Assembly: GCA_037893225.1 (NCBI GenBank)
Contig: JAZGUH010000938.1
Location: 124,001-188,000 of the forward strand
DNA length: 64,000 bases
Direction of reading: 5' to 3'
From: Hippasteria phrygiana
Taxonomy: Eukaryota; Echinodermata; Asteroidea; Valvatida; Goniasteridae
Shown here in pieces: positions 1-10,809 of the stretch. Below the pieces are notes generated by a model. That model was given only the letters and a program-made list of their open reading frames with translations, made no database searches and had not been told where the DNA came from. A program made the translations under genes and the position numbers. Each line of letters begins with the position of its first letter. The stretch's first letter is position 1.

Positions 1-926
1 CATTTAGTAAGCATTGTTATATATGGTAGAAATTGCAAACATCTCAGGAATACAATGATGAAGTGTTCAGCGACAAGAATTTGGGGAGATATTTGAAATC
101 AAAGTCGACCAGTTGTAAAACTCAGCGTGTAGGGGTGCCGTTGGAGTAGGGCTGTAATGGTGACAGTAAAAATCCAGAAGTTAAAAAAAGAATTATTTAT
201 AGCCCTATTTGTAGGGCTAGGGCCTACCCTAGCTTGAAAATTCCAGGTCTAGCCTAGTCTAGGCTCATGACATGTGAGATTCGCCATTTAGAGCTGGAAA
301 CACTCCTATTGGGTTGGCAAGCTAGGGTCGGTTTCTTTATAATTGCCGATATCTTTCGTTTCCCTGAATATGTCAACCAAACACTCACCTAAAATGCAGA
401 GTAGTAATTCATGCAGCTAATTTCATCAAAACTAAAGAGGGGCCCTACACTACATAATCGCCCAGGCATGCCCTGATGCCAGGGCAGAGGGGAGGAGGGG
501 GGTGGGGCGAGTTTGACCCGATTACTGTCTCATGACATGGTATGGAGGATAAACCTCATTTAAATACAAATACAAACTTTCCACTTGCCTAAAAGTTGCA
601 CGTGTTGCAGCTATTAAACGTAGTAGTACCACTAGGTACTGGCACTATTTTTTTGGCAGAAATCTTTGATTTACCAAATCTTCCTCACGCACCGTGTAGC
701 TCTAGACCTCCTTCCTCCATTCCCGCCTAATGTCAGTCGAACATGGCCGCGGGCCGGGCCGCGCCGATGGGCCGGGATGTCGATGATAGGGAGGCTAACG
801 CGACATATGGAGTGATAGACCGTAGGGTACCAGTCCGTGCAGACTGCATGGTTCCCTGCTTTTAGTAATTGTTTAGGCTTTATATTCGTTGCGGGACTTC
901 TGGTAATTTTTTGGCACTCGTATCGC
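1..926. other. Non-coding flank, no gene recognised
   Basis: No reading frame here shows recognisable domains or coding bias. It contains CTAG-rich text near 220-275, a purine-rich stretch near 485-510 and a GC-rich patch near 745-780. I see no promoter or RNA gene that I can support. Confidence 0.5.
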
Positions 927-932
927 GCGCCG

Positions 933-1098
933 GACTTGTATTCGTTGCATGGCTTTCATTCGTTGCGTGACTTACATTCGTTGCATGGCTTTCATTCGTT
1001 GCGTGACTTACATTCGTTGTGTGACTTCCATTCGTTGTGTGACTTACATTCGTTGTGTGACTTATATTCGTTGGGTGGCTTTCATTCGTTGAGGGGTT
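933..1098. repeat. 18-bp minisatellite (CATTCGTTGCGTGACTTA type)
   Basis: About nine imperfect tandem copies of an 18-bp unit, alternating between variants reading GCATGGCTTT and GCGTGACTTA. Because 18 is a multiple of three, the array stays open in one plus-strand frame and yields a six-residue repeat (HSLRDL or HSLHGF type). That frame uses a GTG as its apparent start and resembles no known protein, so I treat it as a chance product of the repeat. Confidence 0.85.
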
Positions 1099-1103
1099 TA
1101 TAA

Positions 1104-1780
1104 TGTTCCGTGCGTGGCTTCAATGATGAGCGCGGGGCTTTCGTTAGTCGCGGGGATATTATTGCCGTGGCGGATTTTTTATTTGTCGCGGGTATTTGTT
1201 AATTTCCACTGCATTTTGTTAGTTTTGTGTTTTATTGTACATTTAACACAAAGTTTTATTTTTTGTTTTTTAAATTTTTTTGGGCGTTTTATATTTTGTT
1301 TTGGGGTTCTTGATTTTATTTTGCTGCATTCTCATTGTTATTTGTAGCTTTATTGTTTATTTTTTCGAATTCTATTTTTGTTTCATTTTTGCTTTACTTT
1401 AATTTTGCGGTTGTCTTTGTTGCCCTAATGGCCGCCCATACCCATAATGCTCATGATAGTTGTAGCAAGTGGGGCAGTTAAAATAATTCAAATACCGCCG
1501 TGTCAATGTCGCGCGCTTCATTTCAGCGCCCAGCACGCGCACGCACAACTGCAACATGATAATTCGCCATCATCATTCCACGCGCGCGCGCATGGTGTTC
1601 CCGGCCCAGGGGTCGAGCGAACTCATTTTCTTCGTGAGCGCGTGTGACGTCACAGATGCAAGTTATTCTACATTTTTATTGGTCAATAGCCACAACATGT
1701 AATGCATTATGCATGAATTTCTCTACCAAATCGGTAGAGAAATGTAAAGAAAAACATAAGCCTTCTCCACGAGATAGTAA
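1104..1780. other. T-rich non-coding stretch
   Basis: The plus strand is strongly T-rich between about 1160 and 1420, followed by a GC-rich part with many CGCG steps near 1500-1640. No coding signal or RNA gene was recognised. Confidence 0.45.
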
Positions 1781-2036
1781 AGGCGCTCGTGGCTTCGCCA
1801 CTCGATGGTCTTTTTTCGTGTTGAATGTAAGCATCCGGGGTGCCACGTGCGCCTTGACTAAAGGCTACTGATCTCTATATAAAAATCTGGATTGCGCTTT
1901 GGCCGTTCAAGTTGTAGACGGCCGTCCGCCACATTACCAATCCCATCTATAGCCGTATCCCCAAACGTAACGCGAACGTATAGGCCTACTACCATCCTCG
2001 ACTCCATAGGCGCGTGTGCGTTCCTTCACTAAACAA
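1781..2036. repeat. Dispersed repeat shared with the right end of the window
   Basis: The stretch at about 1781-1880 is a diverged reverse-complement match to about 63760-63862, sharing GCATCCGGGGTGCCACG and GCCTTGACTAAAGGCT. The stretch at about 2001-2035 matches about 63567-63602 in the same orientation, sharing GCGTTCCTTCACTAA. The parts therefore lie in different relative orientations, as expected of a repeat family with rearranged modules. A TATATAAAA motif at about 1876 lies inside this copy; it could be a core promoter but is not supported by any downstream gene. Confidence 0.6.
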
Positions 2037-2039
2037 AAA

Positions 2040-2907
2040 CGAACATTAGGAACAAAATCTTGGGTGCTTAAAAATTGAAACTGAACGCCCAAACAGTGAA
2101 AAAGAAACTTTAATTTGATCAGAATGATGTGTGAAAACCACGCGAATTTGAATGACCAATAACGAAAATGTTCAGAAAAAGAATCGCAATTGGCCGCAAA
2201 AACCTATATTATTAATTTCCTGATGCCTTCGTTTTTCATCGCCAGGTTGAAAAACGCATATTCACTATACAAACCTACGTGAATGTCCAGTTCGAGGATC
2301 GAATATCGAGCAATTTGAGTTGGGTAAATACAAGGGTGCACCACACTAAATAGGCCAAAATGGCTGATTAGCATAAATTGTAAACCCAACATTTGTTTTA
2401 ATAATATATTTTTGGGGGTCATGCAATTGATAGATTGTGTAATTATGATCAGCTGTCATAACCCGGGGGTTCTGTGCTTCAACTTCTGTGAAGACTTAAT
2501 AAATGTTGGCTTTAAAATTGGTCCGATTTGGCTTGGCAAGTGGAGGGATGCTTTATGAAAAATGGCAGCTAGCCGGATTGGGAAAAACCACATTTTCCGG
2601 GGTGGTACGTTCTGGGGATAATTAGCAAAAATTCTAAACAGCTAACCTGCCAAAAATTGAAAAGAATTTGACAGATTAAGATTCAAACTATAACTTTCAG
2701 TCGTGTCACAAAAACTGAGAGACTCCTGGATAATGATTTTTTCACTGTGGAGTTAGTGGATTTTACACTAAGGTCAATGGGAGTATATTTAGTGTGGTGC
2801 ACCCACAAAGGGGTTATCCAACGCAAATAGCGCCCTCCAATTGTGGTCCATCAAATCTCAACTGGCATTGGGTAAAATCACTAAAAGTTTAAAGGTTGAA
2901 TAACCCT
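2040..2907. other. AT-rich non-coding stretch
   Basis: No recognisable gene, RNA or repeat structure. A short phrase around 'agtgtggtgcaccca' appears in both orientations (near 2335-2350 and 2790-2805), which may mark another degenerate inverted-repeat element. Confidence 0.35.
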
Positions 2908-3273
2908 ATGTTTTGATGACGTTACGTACTGTTTACCGCAGTGCATCATGGGGGAAAACGGGGGTCACCGCCGCGGCTCGTATACGATTTTTACAAACAC
3001 TTCCCACGCTCATTTTCCGACCTTGTGGCTCCCGAGGAAAATCCCCTGCACAGTACGGTAAACAACTTTTAAAGTTAATGACGGTGAAAACTTCCACGAC
3101 AGATTGGACTAAAACTGCACATTTGACTGTCTTTGGCCACTATCAAGATAAATTTGAAAACCGATCGTACGTCGGCATTCTACACATAAAAGTATAGCGA
3201 ACGTCAAGCGATAACCCCCCACTGAAAACTGCAATGTCATGCGGTAAACACTGACATGACGTCATCAATACAT
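2908..3273. repeat. Short inverted-repeat element with CRE-like ends
   Basis: The left end at about 2908-2943 and the right end at about 3241-3273 are imperfect inverted copies, sharing TTGATGACGT and GTTTACCGC, about 35 bp each. The element is about 366 bp and has no coding capacity, so it fits a non-autonomous DNA transposon (MITE). The right end contains a perfect TGACGTCA (3257-3264). No clear target-site duplication was found. Confidence 0.5.
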
Positions 3274-3300
3274 ATAAGTTGGCCTTGCCTTTACGCCAGT
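3257..3300 (+). promoter_or_regulatory. Candidate core promoter: CRE plus TATA-like box
   Basis: TGACGTCA at 3257-3264 is a perfect cAMP-response-element palindrome, followed by CATATAAG at 3271-3278, with a possible start near 3300. A good splice donor (GCAG/GTAAGC, GT at 3491) lies about 190 bases downstream, so a short first exon is possible. Against this, the CRE is part of the terminal repeat of an inverted-repeat element, and neither open frame across 3306-3490 resembles a known protein. Low confidence. Confidence 0.25.
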
Positions 3301-3689
3301 TCAACATGCTCAAGTTAAATGCATCCTCCAGTCGAATACTTAGTGACAGTTACCTCAGCCAGCATGAGAACTGCGTTAGTTACTTCAGGATTAGAGGTGT
3401 CGATGTCCACGCTGACGAATCTGGCCATCCTCGGTGTATCGCAATGGAACTCATTCACCGCTCCGGGGTACGATTGTGCTTTTGTAGCAGGTAAGCCGCA
3501 CGGTGCGTTTTCCGTGCAGTTCGAGCTTAGGCCTGCACGCACTACCGCAGCGTTGAAACGATATTCGTCTAAAAACATATTTGGAATGAAGCACTTTCAG
3601 GGTTGACTCTCGGTTAGTTGATTGTTTTTAGCTCAAAGATATCATATCGTCTGAGTTTTCACGAAGGGACGGGCATGTGTTACTTGACC

Positions 3690-3835
3690 AGTAATGTAGA
3701 CCGAACAGTAATGTAATAAAAATCGACCTGTAATGTGATATCGTCCAGTAATGTAATACATTTTACCCGTAATGTAATACATTTCACGACCAGTAATGTA
3801 ATACAAATTTACCAGTAATGCAATAAATAATGCAA
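3690..3835. repeat. Diverged short tandem repeat (CAGTAATGTAATA type)
   Basis: At least six spaced copies of an AGTAATGTAAT-like phrase occur between 3690 and 3835 with variable spacers. This is a decayed tandem array and not a gene. Confidence 0.55.
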
Positions 3836-4094
3836 TAAGGGAAACACAAAGTCTTGTCCTGGATGATAATGGTGAAACACGACTGCGTGTTCGCGTGCTT
3901 GTGTGGACAATGTGAATCCGGTTTACGGTTTTTTTCTCTGTACATGGACGTAAAATCCGGGGGATGGAGTATTTTCCCCCACTTGTGATTCTGGGTGATT
4001 CGTGGTGGGAAACAAACGAATGCATAATTTGAGGTCAGCTTATAATCTTTCATTTTAATGTATTAAAAACGGAAAACAAGCATTGAATTCGTGG

Positions 4095-4195
4095 TCTGCG
4101 GGTAATTCTGCAGGTTGTGGGTTCGAGCCCAGTCCTGGGCTATAGCACTTCTACGCTTAATATGGGTAGAGGCATTATTAATGCCTTGCAGTGGA
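4095..4195 (+). repeat. tRNA-like SINE fragment
   Basis: A stretch ending in GTGGGTTCGAGCCC (about 4117-4130) carries a good RNA polymerase III B box (GGTTCGANNCC). It is preceded by 'ggtctgcgggtaattctgcag', which does not form a proper tRNA 5' half. The sequence after it does not pair to make an acceptor stem, so this is a tRNA-derived repeat scrap and not a tRNA gene. Confidence 0.4.
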
Positions 4196-4691
4196 CTAGT
4201 TACCCATCCCGACCCTATTCATACTGTGAAGAGATCAGATCATCTTGTCTTGTTTCAGTGTGAGGGGCTGGTTCTTCCATACTTTCCTCTGTAGTCCACA
4301 CCTCGAGTTACCCTTGGCCTTGTGATAGGCGACTTGCATAAAAACAGAAGATTTGATGTGAAGTTTAGGAAGGTATAACTTGCGCGATCGAAATAAATTT
4401 AAATTTGTGTCACGAACAGCTCCCCTGGTGTCATCTTCTGTGCACCCGCCTCCCGTTTTTCGAATTTGTACGGCCGTGTGATTTTTGATCAGCGCCTCAA
4501 AAGTGGACAACTAAAAATCTCAAATTTTTACTGACAAAAATCATGATGCTCCAAAAGTGGACAACCCCGTTTTCCATTTCCTGCTAGCAGAGATTTAGAT
4601 TTTAGAAGTAGCAACACCCGTTTTTAAAAATGTCAATATTTTCTGCTAGCAGAAATTTGGGTTTTACTTTGAGACTTTTCTTGACGCCTCA

Positions 4692-5083
4692 ACAGTGGAC
4701 AACTAAAAATCCGTAATTTCTGTTAGTAAATATTCGGGTTCATTCGCTCTTGATCCAATTAATTAAATGTCAAACTTGTTTCAATACAATGTTTCAATAC
4801 AATGACCAGTACTAACCACCTTTGGCCCCATACAGTCCAGAGATGTAACTGACCAAGTTTGACATCAAGACTATGGGAGAAAAAGCATTTTGTAATTTTG
4901 AAGAAATGGACCCCTACTGACCATTAGGTGACCATTAGCCAAATTATGTTTACACCCTATTTGAGGCTTGGTCCAGAGATGTAACTGGCCAAGAGTGACA
5001 TTAATTGGATCAAGAGCGAATGAACCCGAATACATGTGTGTGTATTTACTAACAGAAATTACGGATTTTTAGTTGTCCACTTT
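4692..5083. mobile_element. Short DNA element with ~70-bp inverted ends
   Basis: The left arm (about 4693-4763) and right arm (about 5001-5082) are reverse complements, starting GTGGACAACTAAAAATCCG and including TTCGGGTTCATTCGCTCTTG. The right arm has a small extra stretch of GT repeats. The interior holds a direct repeat of 'gtccagagatgtaact' (about 4838 and 4972). Further copies of the end motif AAAGTGGACAAC lie just to the left (about 4500 and 4553), so more than one related element or a nested copy is present. No coding capacity: a MITE-like element. Confidence 0.7.
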
Positions 5084-5087
5084 GGCA

Positions 5088-6420
5088 AGGAGATGAACAA
5101 TGGGACAATAGGAGGTCCCCGTTTGAAGGTGATTATACACTTGTGTTTCTATTTTCGGTACCCTTTTGAGACATGGGGATACTAGAGGACAAAGAGAGTG
5201 AAAAGGTCTCCACAAGGAAATTATAAAGAGGGTGATGTCTCCACAAGGAAAAGGGTGTAGAAAGTCTATGTGGGTATGATAAAGTATAGGAACAATGGGG
5301 AAGACAATGACTTGGCTCCACAAGGATACAGATTTAAGAATGTGTGTGTGTTCCCACATATACTGCCTTAGGAGGTACATCGCACAATGGGTAACAATGG
5401 AGACAATGGTGCCAGACAAGGAAGTCTTTAGGAATCTAGGTGCCCCACGAGGAAAACGCTATGGAGTTTGAGATTTCAATAAGGACAAAGGAGAATAAAA
5501 GACGGAAAGTAAAGTCTACAAGGGGCTCCGTGCACAACTACCCCCTCAGCGGAAAGAAAAGGCGAGTTGGGGGTCAATATCGACGCCATCTTACCTGACT
5601 TTAATTTAAGTGTCTGGTTCCCGCTATGATATTCTTATTGAAAAAGCAATTATCGAGAGTCGGCAAACAGACAAAGCAATCCCACTGGTATACGAGTATC
5701 AAATGAACGAGGAACGCAGTGCGTAATACCAGCGACGTACTCCCCATGGAAGTGCGGTTGCTATGTGGACAGCGCCCTCTTTTGGTGCGCACGGAGCCCA
5801 TAGAGGTAACCTGTAAGGGTACCTCTATTGTAGAGGTACTGGTTATCCATTACGATTGAGGACTTGGGACAATGGGGGATTAGTGATAACAATACAAGTG
5901 AGGACCTGAACCCAAGTCCTCGGTAGAAGTCATGTACAAACCTTATGGGGCATGTTGAGAAAAAGTACAAAGGGAAAGATGGAAGGAAACACCCCAAGTT
6001 CTCAGTAGTAAAGGAAAATACGACTGGGTGTGTGTGTGAGTTTGTTTTTGCATTAAATATGGGACCTTTAACAATAGAGGACAATAGGGTCCCCGATTGA
6101 GAAAGGTCCTGTTTGAAAATCATGTACAAAACCAATAAGGGTCCTCGCCAAAAAGTTAAAGTATGAACAATAGGAGGACAATGTGAGGTCCCTGATTGCA
6201 GGCGTTTACACACTTGGGTGTGTGATTATTTACATACCGGCAATCGTGGAATAGGGACATCAGAGTTAGGGCGTAGACAAAGGGTCCACGATTGACCGAA
6301 CGCCCACGATTACAATTCGTGTACAAAACATATTGGAGGCCTTCCGAAAAAGTTAAAGTACAAACAAAAGAGGGACAAAGGGGAGTCTGCGATTGCCGGT
6401 ATTTACACAATTGTGTGTTT
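5088..6420. repeat. Diverged tandem repeat cluster with GTCCACGATTG-type units
   Basis: Roughly 200-350-bp units repeat with heavy divergence. They share 'ggacaatagg(g/a)gtcc', 'gattg', 'gtgtacaaaac', 'ggccttccgaaaaagttaaagta' and a 'gtgtgtgagttt' phrase. The best preserved units are at 6000-6240 and 6240-6420. Closely related units occur at 27905-28050, 54045-54255 and 54503-54720. The many short open frames through this region follow the repeat and show no protein family. Confidence 0.65.
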
Positions 6421-6437
6421 TTGAGTGGTTTTTTTTA

Positions 6438-6459
6438 GGGGGGGGGGGGGGGGGGGGGG
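6438..6459. repeat. 22-base G homopolymer
   Basis: An uninterrupted run of G, one of more than ten G or C runs of 12 bases or more in this window. It is followed by a T-rich GTTTTTTGTTTG-like stretch. Confidence 0.95.
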
Positions 6460-6469
6460 TGTGGAGTTT

Positions 6470-7265
6470 GGGTTTTAGTTCTTGGTTGTTGTTTTTTGTT
6501 TGTTTATTTTTGGTGTTGTGGTTGTTGTGGTTGTAGAGAATGTGTATAGATCCCACTTGGCAATTTACAACAGGACACATTTACGATCTGGTGCTATTTA
6601 GCCGTCGAAAACGTTTGGTTTTGTAACAAATTTTCAGACGTTCTATACGTACATACTTCACTGAGTATTTGTTTGCTGTCAGACGCGTGCGTCATCTGCG
6701 TCCTGTATAGAACACCTCGAAAGCAACCATAGGTATGGAATAAGAAGACTACATTTTTAAAAAGACGACATTAAAAAAAAAAAAAATAAACCATTTCGCC
6801 TAAAGAGGTAACTGCACATTCGTTTACTGCCGAGCCATGCAATAAAACAGTTTCAACTCCTTGGGCCAAAATATGATTTTGAATCACTATCACAACTATT
6901 ACGGATGCACATTTTTAAAAACCCTGTTCACGTGACTAATGGCGGCGCCCAGGCAAAACGCGCGTATTATACGCGCTTTCCGATCTAGTTTATTCATTGA
7001 TATGGAGGAAAGATACAAAACAACGCACATACTCGACATATTCTAGCTCTACGCGCGTAGAGCTAGGTCACCTGCTCGAGGAAAGATACATTTAGCTGCC
7101 TTACTTTACGTTAGTTGTTGGCGCGTCTATGAGAGACCAAATGGCGCCCAGTTATCGCACAGTGAATAGGCGCGTATGTACGCGCAGCAACTACCGATCT
7201 AGTCTATTTATTCCATATCCATGATAGCAACCTATACGCTTAGTGAAATTACGCACACACACACA
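6470..7265. other. Non-coding stretch with CGCG-rich patch
   Basis: No gene recognised. A patch at about 6940-7190 is rich in CGCG and contains a repeated phrase, 'gaggaaagataca', at about 7005 and 7078. Reading frames are short. Confidence 0.35.
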
Positions 7266-7267
7266 AA

Positions 7268-7460
7268 TTGTTGTGTCACTTGACTCACTTTTGGACAATT
7301 TTCATGAGTCATATTAAAATTGACTCAAATATGGAACCATATGCGTCGCATCAGACTCACTGCAATTTACTTACTGAGTCAAATAGGGATTGTTTCGCGT
7401 AGATTGTTTATCGGTGACTCACTAATGTATATAATCCCGTGAAAATGAGTCTGTTTACTC
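7268..7460. repeat. Left cluster of TGACTCA-like heptamers
   Basis: At least six copies of GACTCA or its complement TGAGTC occur here in both orientations, including TTGACTCA twice and GTGACTCA. A matching cluster lies at 8565-8870. TGA(G/C)TCA is the AP-1 binding site, but paired clusters about 1.1 kb apart also fit the subterminal repeats of a non-autonomous DNA transposon. Confidence 0.5.
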
Positions 7461-7573
7461 AGCACTGTGTCAATTTCGCGCGCCCGTGCGAGACGCATGG
7501 GAAACCCGTACCGCTCGAGCGTCCGCCATCTTGCAATTGCAGTCGCAGTCGTAGCAGTGGGAGCCAGCGGCCA

Positions 7574-8279
7574 CACTGTAAACAAATCCCGTAAAATCAA
7601 GGGTTTTTCCCCCAGTAAAAAAACAGACTATCACCGTATTTTAGTTTGAACGGGTTTTGAACGTAAAATCTCATGTTCTCCGACACGAATCTCATTACGC
7701 AGCACCTGACCAATCAGAACTGAGGAAATTTGTGTTCACGCAAGTCATGTTATATTGCAGTGTTTCGTCCAAAAACACGATTTCTTGAATAAAATATTTA
7801 ATTATTTAAGCAATTCCACATAGGAATTTAGACTTTTTGTAAATAGAGGTGAAGAATCGCATTACATCTTCTTTCGTATTCAAATATTGAAATTTTTCAT
7901 CGGAAACAGTGACTTCATGATGGCAGGATAAGGCTGAATATAAAGCTAAAGCGCGACATTATTAGGGTGTAGTGTTTAGTAAATTACTGTAGCATTTGAA
8001 CAATTGTTATCTGGAGTAATGTTTATGTATAATAAATCGCGTCTATTTAGTCTGGTTCCCATTTCTGTAAATTCGTGATTACTTACACAAAGTTTCCAGT
8101 AACTGAGTGAAATTGTTTATACCTTGTATTTTTACAGGAATAGCAGGGTTATTTTAAGGGACAGCAACGTAAATAACGGTGTTCATGATTCGCAGCTTGC
8201 ACCGTTTTTTACGGGATTGCGCTGGCGTCCAAACTGCCAGGAAATTCCCGTAAAAAAACGGTGGTTTTCTTTTACAGTG
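7574..8279. mobile_element. Inverted-repeat element with CACTGTAAA ends
   Basis: The left end CACTGTAAAC (7574-7583) and right end TTTACAGTG (8271-8279) are inverted copies. Both ends are followed inward by CCCGTAAAA-type motifs, and related CCGTAAA-rich text with a CTGTAAAAA end occurs at 12590-12717 and 27772-27870. The element sits between the two TGACTCA clusters and may have inserted into that structure. No transposase-like frame is present. No clear target-site duplication was identified. Confidence 0.45.
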
Positions 8280-8564
8280 CAGAGCCGTTTTCTGATATAT
8301 TATTTCAGGTATTTTCATGCTCAAGTGGTTGTATTTCTAGCAAATAATTAATACAAATTGATATATCTAATTCACGGTAAATTTTAGTTTTGTCTATTCC
8401 CGCTTCAAGCTTGTGAATTATTGTCAAATCACATCGATTATAATTCCACGTGGAACGCGCAAAATCTGAGACAAACAAAAATTACTACACATAATTCCCA
8501 TAGGGTTGTCTAAGGGGCGTGGTTAACTCGTAAACGGCGATAGGTCAATTGAATGCTAGAATGA

Positions 8565-8870
8565 ATGAATCGAGTTGAATAAAAGTATGGTTGACTCAGT
8601 TAAAAGACATTTGGTTAGTCACAAGACTCATCTGTATTGCATTCTGAGTAATTGGACTCATTTGAAATATGGCAGTGTGTCACTACACGGACAATATGGT
8701 GACTCAGTTACATGCAACAAAGTGAGTCAATATAGCCACATATTATTCCAGCCCGAGTCACGTGACTCATCTCCATTGAGTCAAATGACTCGCTGAAGTT
8801 CAACAGTGTGTCACTACACGGACAAATCAATGACTCACCTAAATGAGTCTTTTGACTCAAAACTTATTAT
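8565..8870. repeat. Right cluster of TGACTCA-like heptamers
   Basis: About twelve copies of GACTCA or TGAGTC occur in 300 bases, in both orientations, including the back-to-back arrangement CGAGTCACGTGACTCAT. A 21-base phrase starting 'agtgtgtcactacacggaca' occurs twice (about 8671 and 8802). Compare the cluster at 7268-7460. Confidence 0.6.
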
Positions 8871-8879
8871 CTGTGCAGG

Positions 8880-9810
8880 TGAAGTTTCATGTAATTTTCC
8901 CAGTATTGTTTGACAATTTCTCACATCTTGTGATGTAAATATGTCTGCTTTGCAGCATGAACTGAACGGCGTATCAGTGGCCATGTCTAATAGGCAAGGC
9001 CCATCGCCCGGTCTGGGTGGTGGTGCATGGGTATCACACACAAATTGTAGTCAAACTGCTCAGAACACTCGCTCTGTTGGGAGCGTATACAGAACAGAAT
9101 AGAGTAGCCATATGCAGTAGGCCAGAGGGTACAGGAAGATAATGTTTAAAACAGTTGAAACCATTTGAAAGTTTAACTGATTCCAACTGGATTGTTCACC
9201 TACGAGGGTTGCGGAGAAGGAGAAGGTAATGAAGTACAGGACTTGGCGAGGGGACTTGTGGAAAGTGTGGAAGTTGGTACATTGGGTGCACTACCAAGGA
9301 CACTGGAGAGGTATTTGGAGGTGATAAGAACGATATAGGCCTAGTGAAGGTTCAATTTATATCGAAGAAGGTGGCTTTACAAGCAACAGCGAGGATCCTA
9401 CGGAAGACGCTCGTGATCTGAGGCTGTGGGACACAGCTTAACTTGACGGGATTGCCAGCTGATAAATATAAGATCTCTTTTATCTGGTTGTCGTAAGTAA
9501 GGAGGAGGAGAAGGACGACTTACCACAGCAATTTGTTCGCAATGTGATTGTGATTTTCCCCAAGCATTGTTCAGCTTCCAAGTCCACTTTCCACCACGGA
9601 TGCGCATCGCCTTCATCAAGACCAACTGCATCGACGAAAGAGAAGAGTAACAATTGTAAACATCACTTCGCCCCCTTTTTTCATAAACACACATTCTAGT
9701 ATTGGTTGAACTGCACAAAGTTCACACCGTCAAAAGAAGCTCCCCTTTTCATTGTGCGGACTTCACACTGCAACTGTATCGGTTGGCGGTAACACCATGA
9801 GACAATCTCT
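8880..9810. other. Non-coding stretch
   Basis: No gene recognised. The longest frame (9398-9718, minus) has no domain signal. A TAGGCCTA octamer lies at 9336-9343. Confidence 0.35.
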
Positions 9811-9814
9811 ATAA

Positions 9815-10023
9815 AATGAGATAAAGCGGTTCCCACGTGGAATTACCAAAAGAGTAAGAACGACCGACACTTGACAGCGCACAGTCTTTGCAAGCCACGT
9901 TGTTCGAGCTCCTTTCGAATCCTCCTCCATGGTGGAACAAAATATGTACTCAACATTTCGACTAGTCTGCTCTAGTCGTCCTCAGGAGACGCTGGTTCTA
10001 TGTGGGAACCGCTTTATCTCATT
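9815..10023. repeat. Inverted repeat enclosing a hammerhead-like core
   Basis: TGAGATAAAGCGGTTCCCAC at about 9817-9836 is repeated in inverted form at about 10002-10021. The roughly 165-base interior holds a minus-strand hammerhead-like ribozyme core (9952-9985). This looks like a short element derived from, or mobilised with, a Penelope-like terminal sequence. Confidence 0.6.
9952..9985 (-). ncRNA. Hammerhead ribozyme-like core (Penelope type)
   Basis: On the minus strand the sequence reads CTGAGGA, then a perfect 7-bp stem (CGACTAG paired with CTAGTCG around a six-base loop), then AAATGTT; the G of GAAA is the last base of the stem. This matches the conserved CUGANGA, stem II and GAAA arrangement of hammerhead ribozymes, which are known from terminal repeats of Penelope-like elements. 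I could not assign a clear GUH cleavage site or a convincing stem I, so catalytic activity is not claimed. Confidence 0.5.
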
Positions 10024-10024
10024 A

Positions 10025-10660
10025 CAGATTATTACATAATGTTACCATAAACCAATATCGATACTCCGCCATGCAAAGCCTTCAACCATTATTCACTGGC
10101 TCTGTAAGTTACAGCTGCTATGTCCGCGCTTTTCAAAATGAATTAGTAATTCGTCAGCAGTAGATGGAATACGAGTCATTAAGACATTTCAGATACATTT
10201 CAAATTCTGAATTAGGATGGGAACGTTCCTACCGTATGAATACATGTATATAGCGCGTAGTACTTACATACACGACTAAACAGAGTGAACAGTGTAGTAA
10301 GTGGGTTTTGTCTTACAAAATACAGTCTTCTTTCATAATTCGCTATAAGGGGGAATCCATTAAGTTTATATTTTATGTCAGAGCATGGAAATAGCAGCTT
10401 TAATCCCCAAAGTAAATTTGTATTGGTATACGACCTTACGTGTGTGTGCAAATGTCGCGGTGTTTCCGTCGAGAGCACGACTAGCTGGGTAGGCACTATG
10501 AGAGCTGCTCATCGATCCTGGTTTACCAATCAGAGACAGAGCTACCTCCCTCACAGGCAAAGCGGTAGAGTGCACTTAAAAAAATTTAGTAGTTGTCCAG
10601 AGTATTTTAATCTTGTTTGTCTCTGTCTCTTTTTACATGTCCTGTAATGAATCACTGAGT
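10025..10660. other. Non-coding stretch
   Basis: No gene, RNA or repeat structure that I can support. Several short frames overlap on both strands near 10375-10575 without domain similarity. Confidence 0.35.
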
Positions 10661-10665
10661 TAGTG

Positions 10666-10803
10666 GGGAAAACACCATGGGGCACGTGGGGAAAACACCA
10701 TGGGGCACGTGGGGAAAACACCATGGGGCAAAACCCTATGATGAACCCCATGGCGATTTCCAATGGGATCCCATGGCGATATCCCATGGGAAAACGCCAT
10801 GGG
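10666..10803. repeat. 23-bp tandem repeat and CCATGG-rich tract
   Basis: Three near-perfect copies of a 23-bp unit containing GTGGGGAAAACACCATGGGG (about 10666-10730) are followed by a run of spaced CCATGG palindromes to about 10803. It is a local minisatellite with no coding role visible. Confidence 0.8.
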
Positions 10804-10809
10804 AGATTT

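Noticed and set aside
837..1103. Repeat protein of 88 residues
   Set aside because: Its apparent start is GTG, and the repeat arises from an 18-bp minisatellite.
3306..3494. First exon of a CRE-driven gene
   Set aside because: The CRE lies in the terminal repeat of a short element and the open frames show no family resemblance; kept only as a low-confidence promoter candidate.
9398..9718. Protein-coding gene on the minus strand
   Set aside because: 106 open codons without a recognisable domain, coding bias or neighbours.
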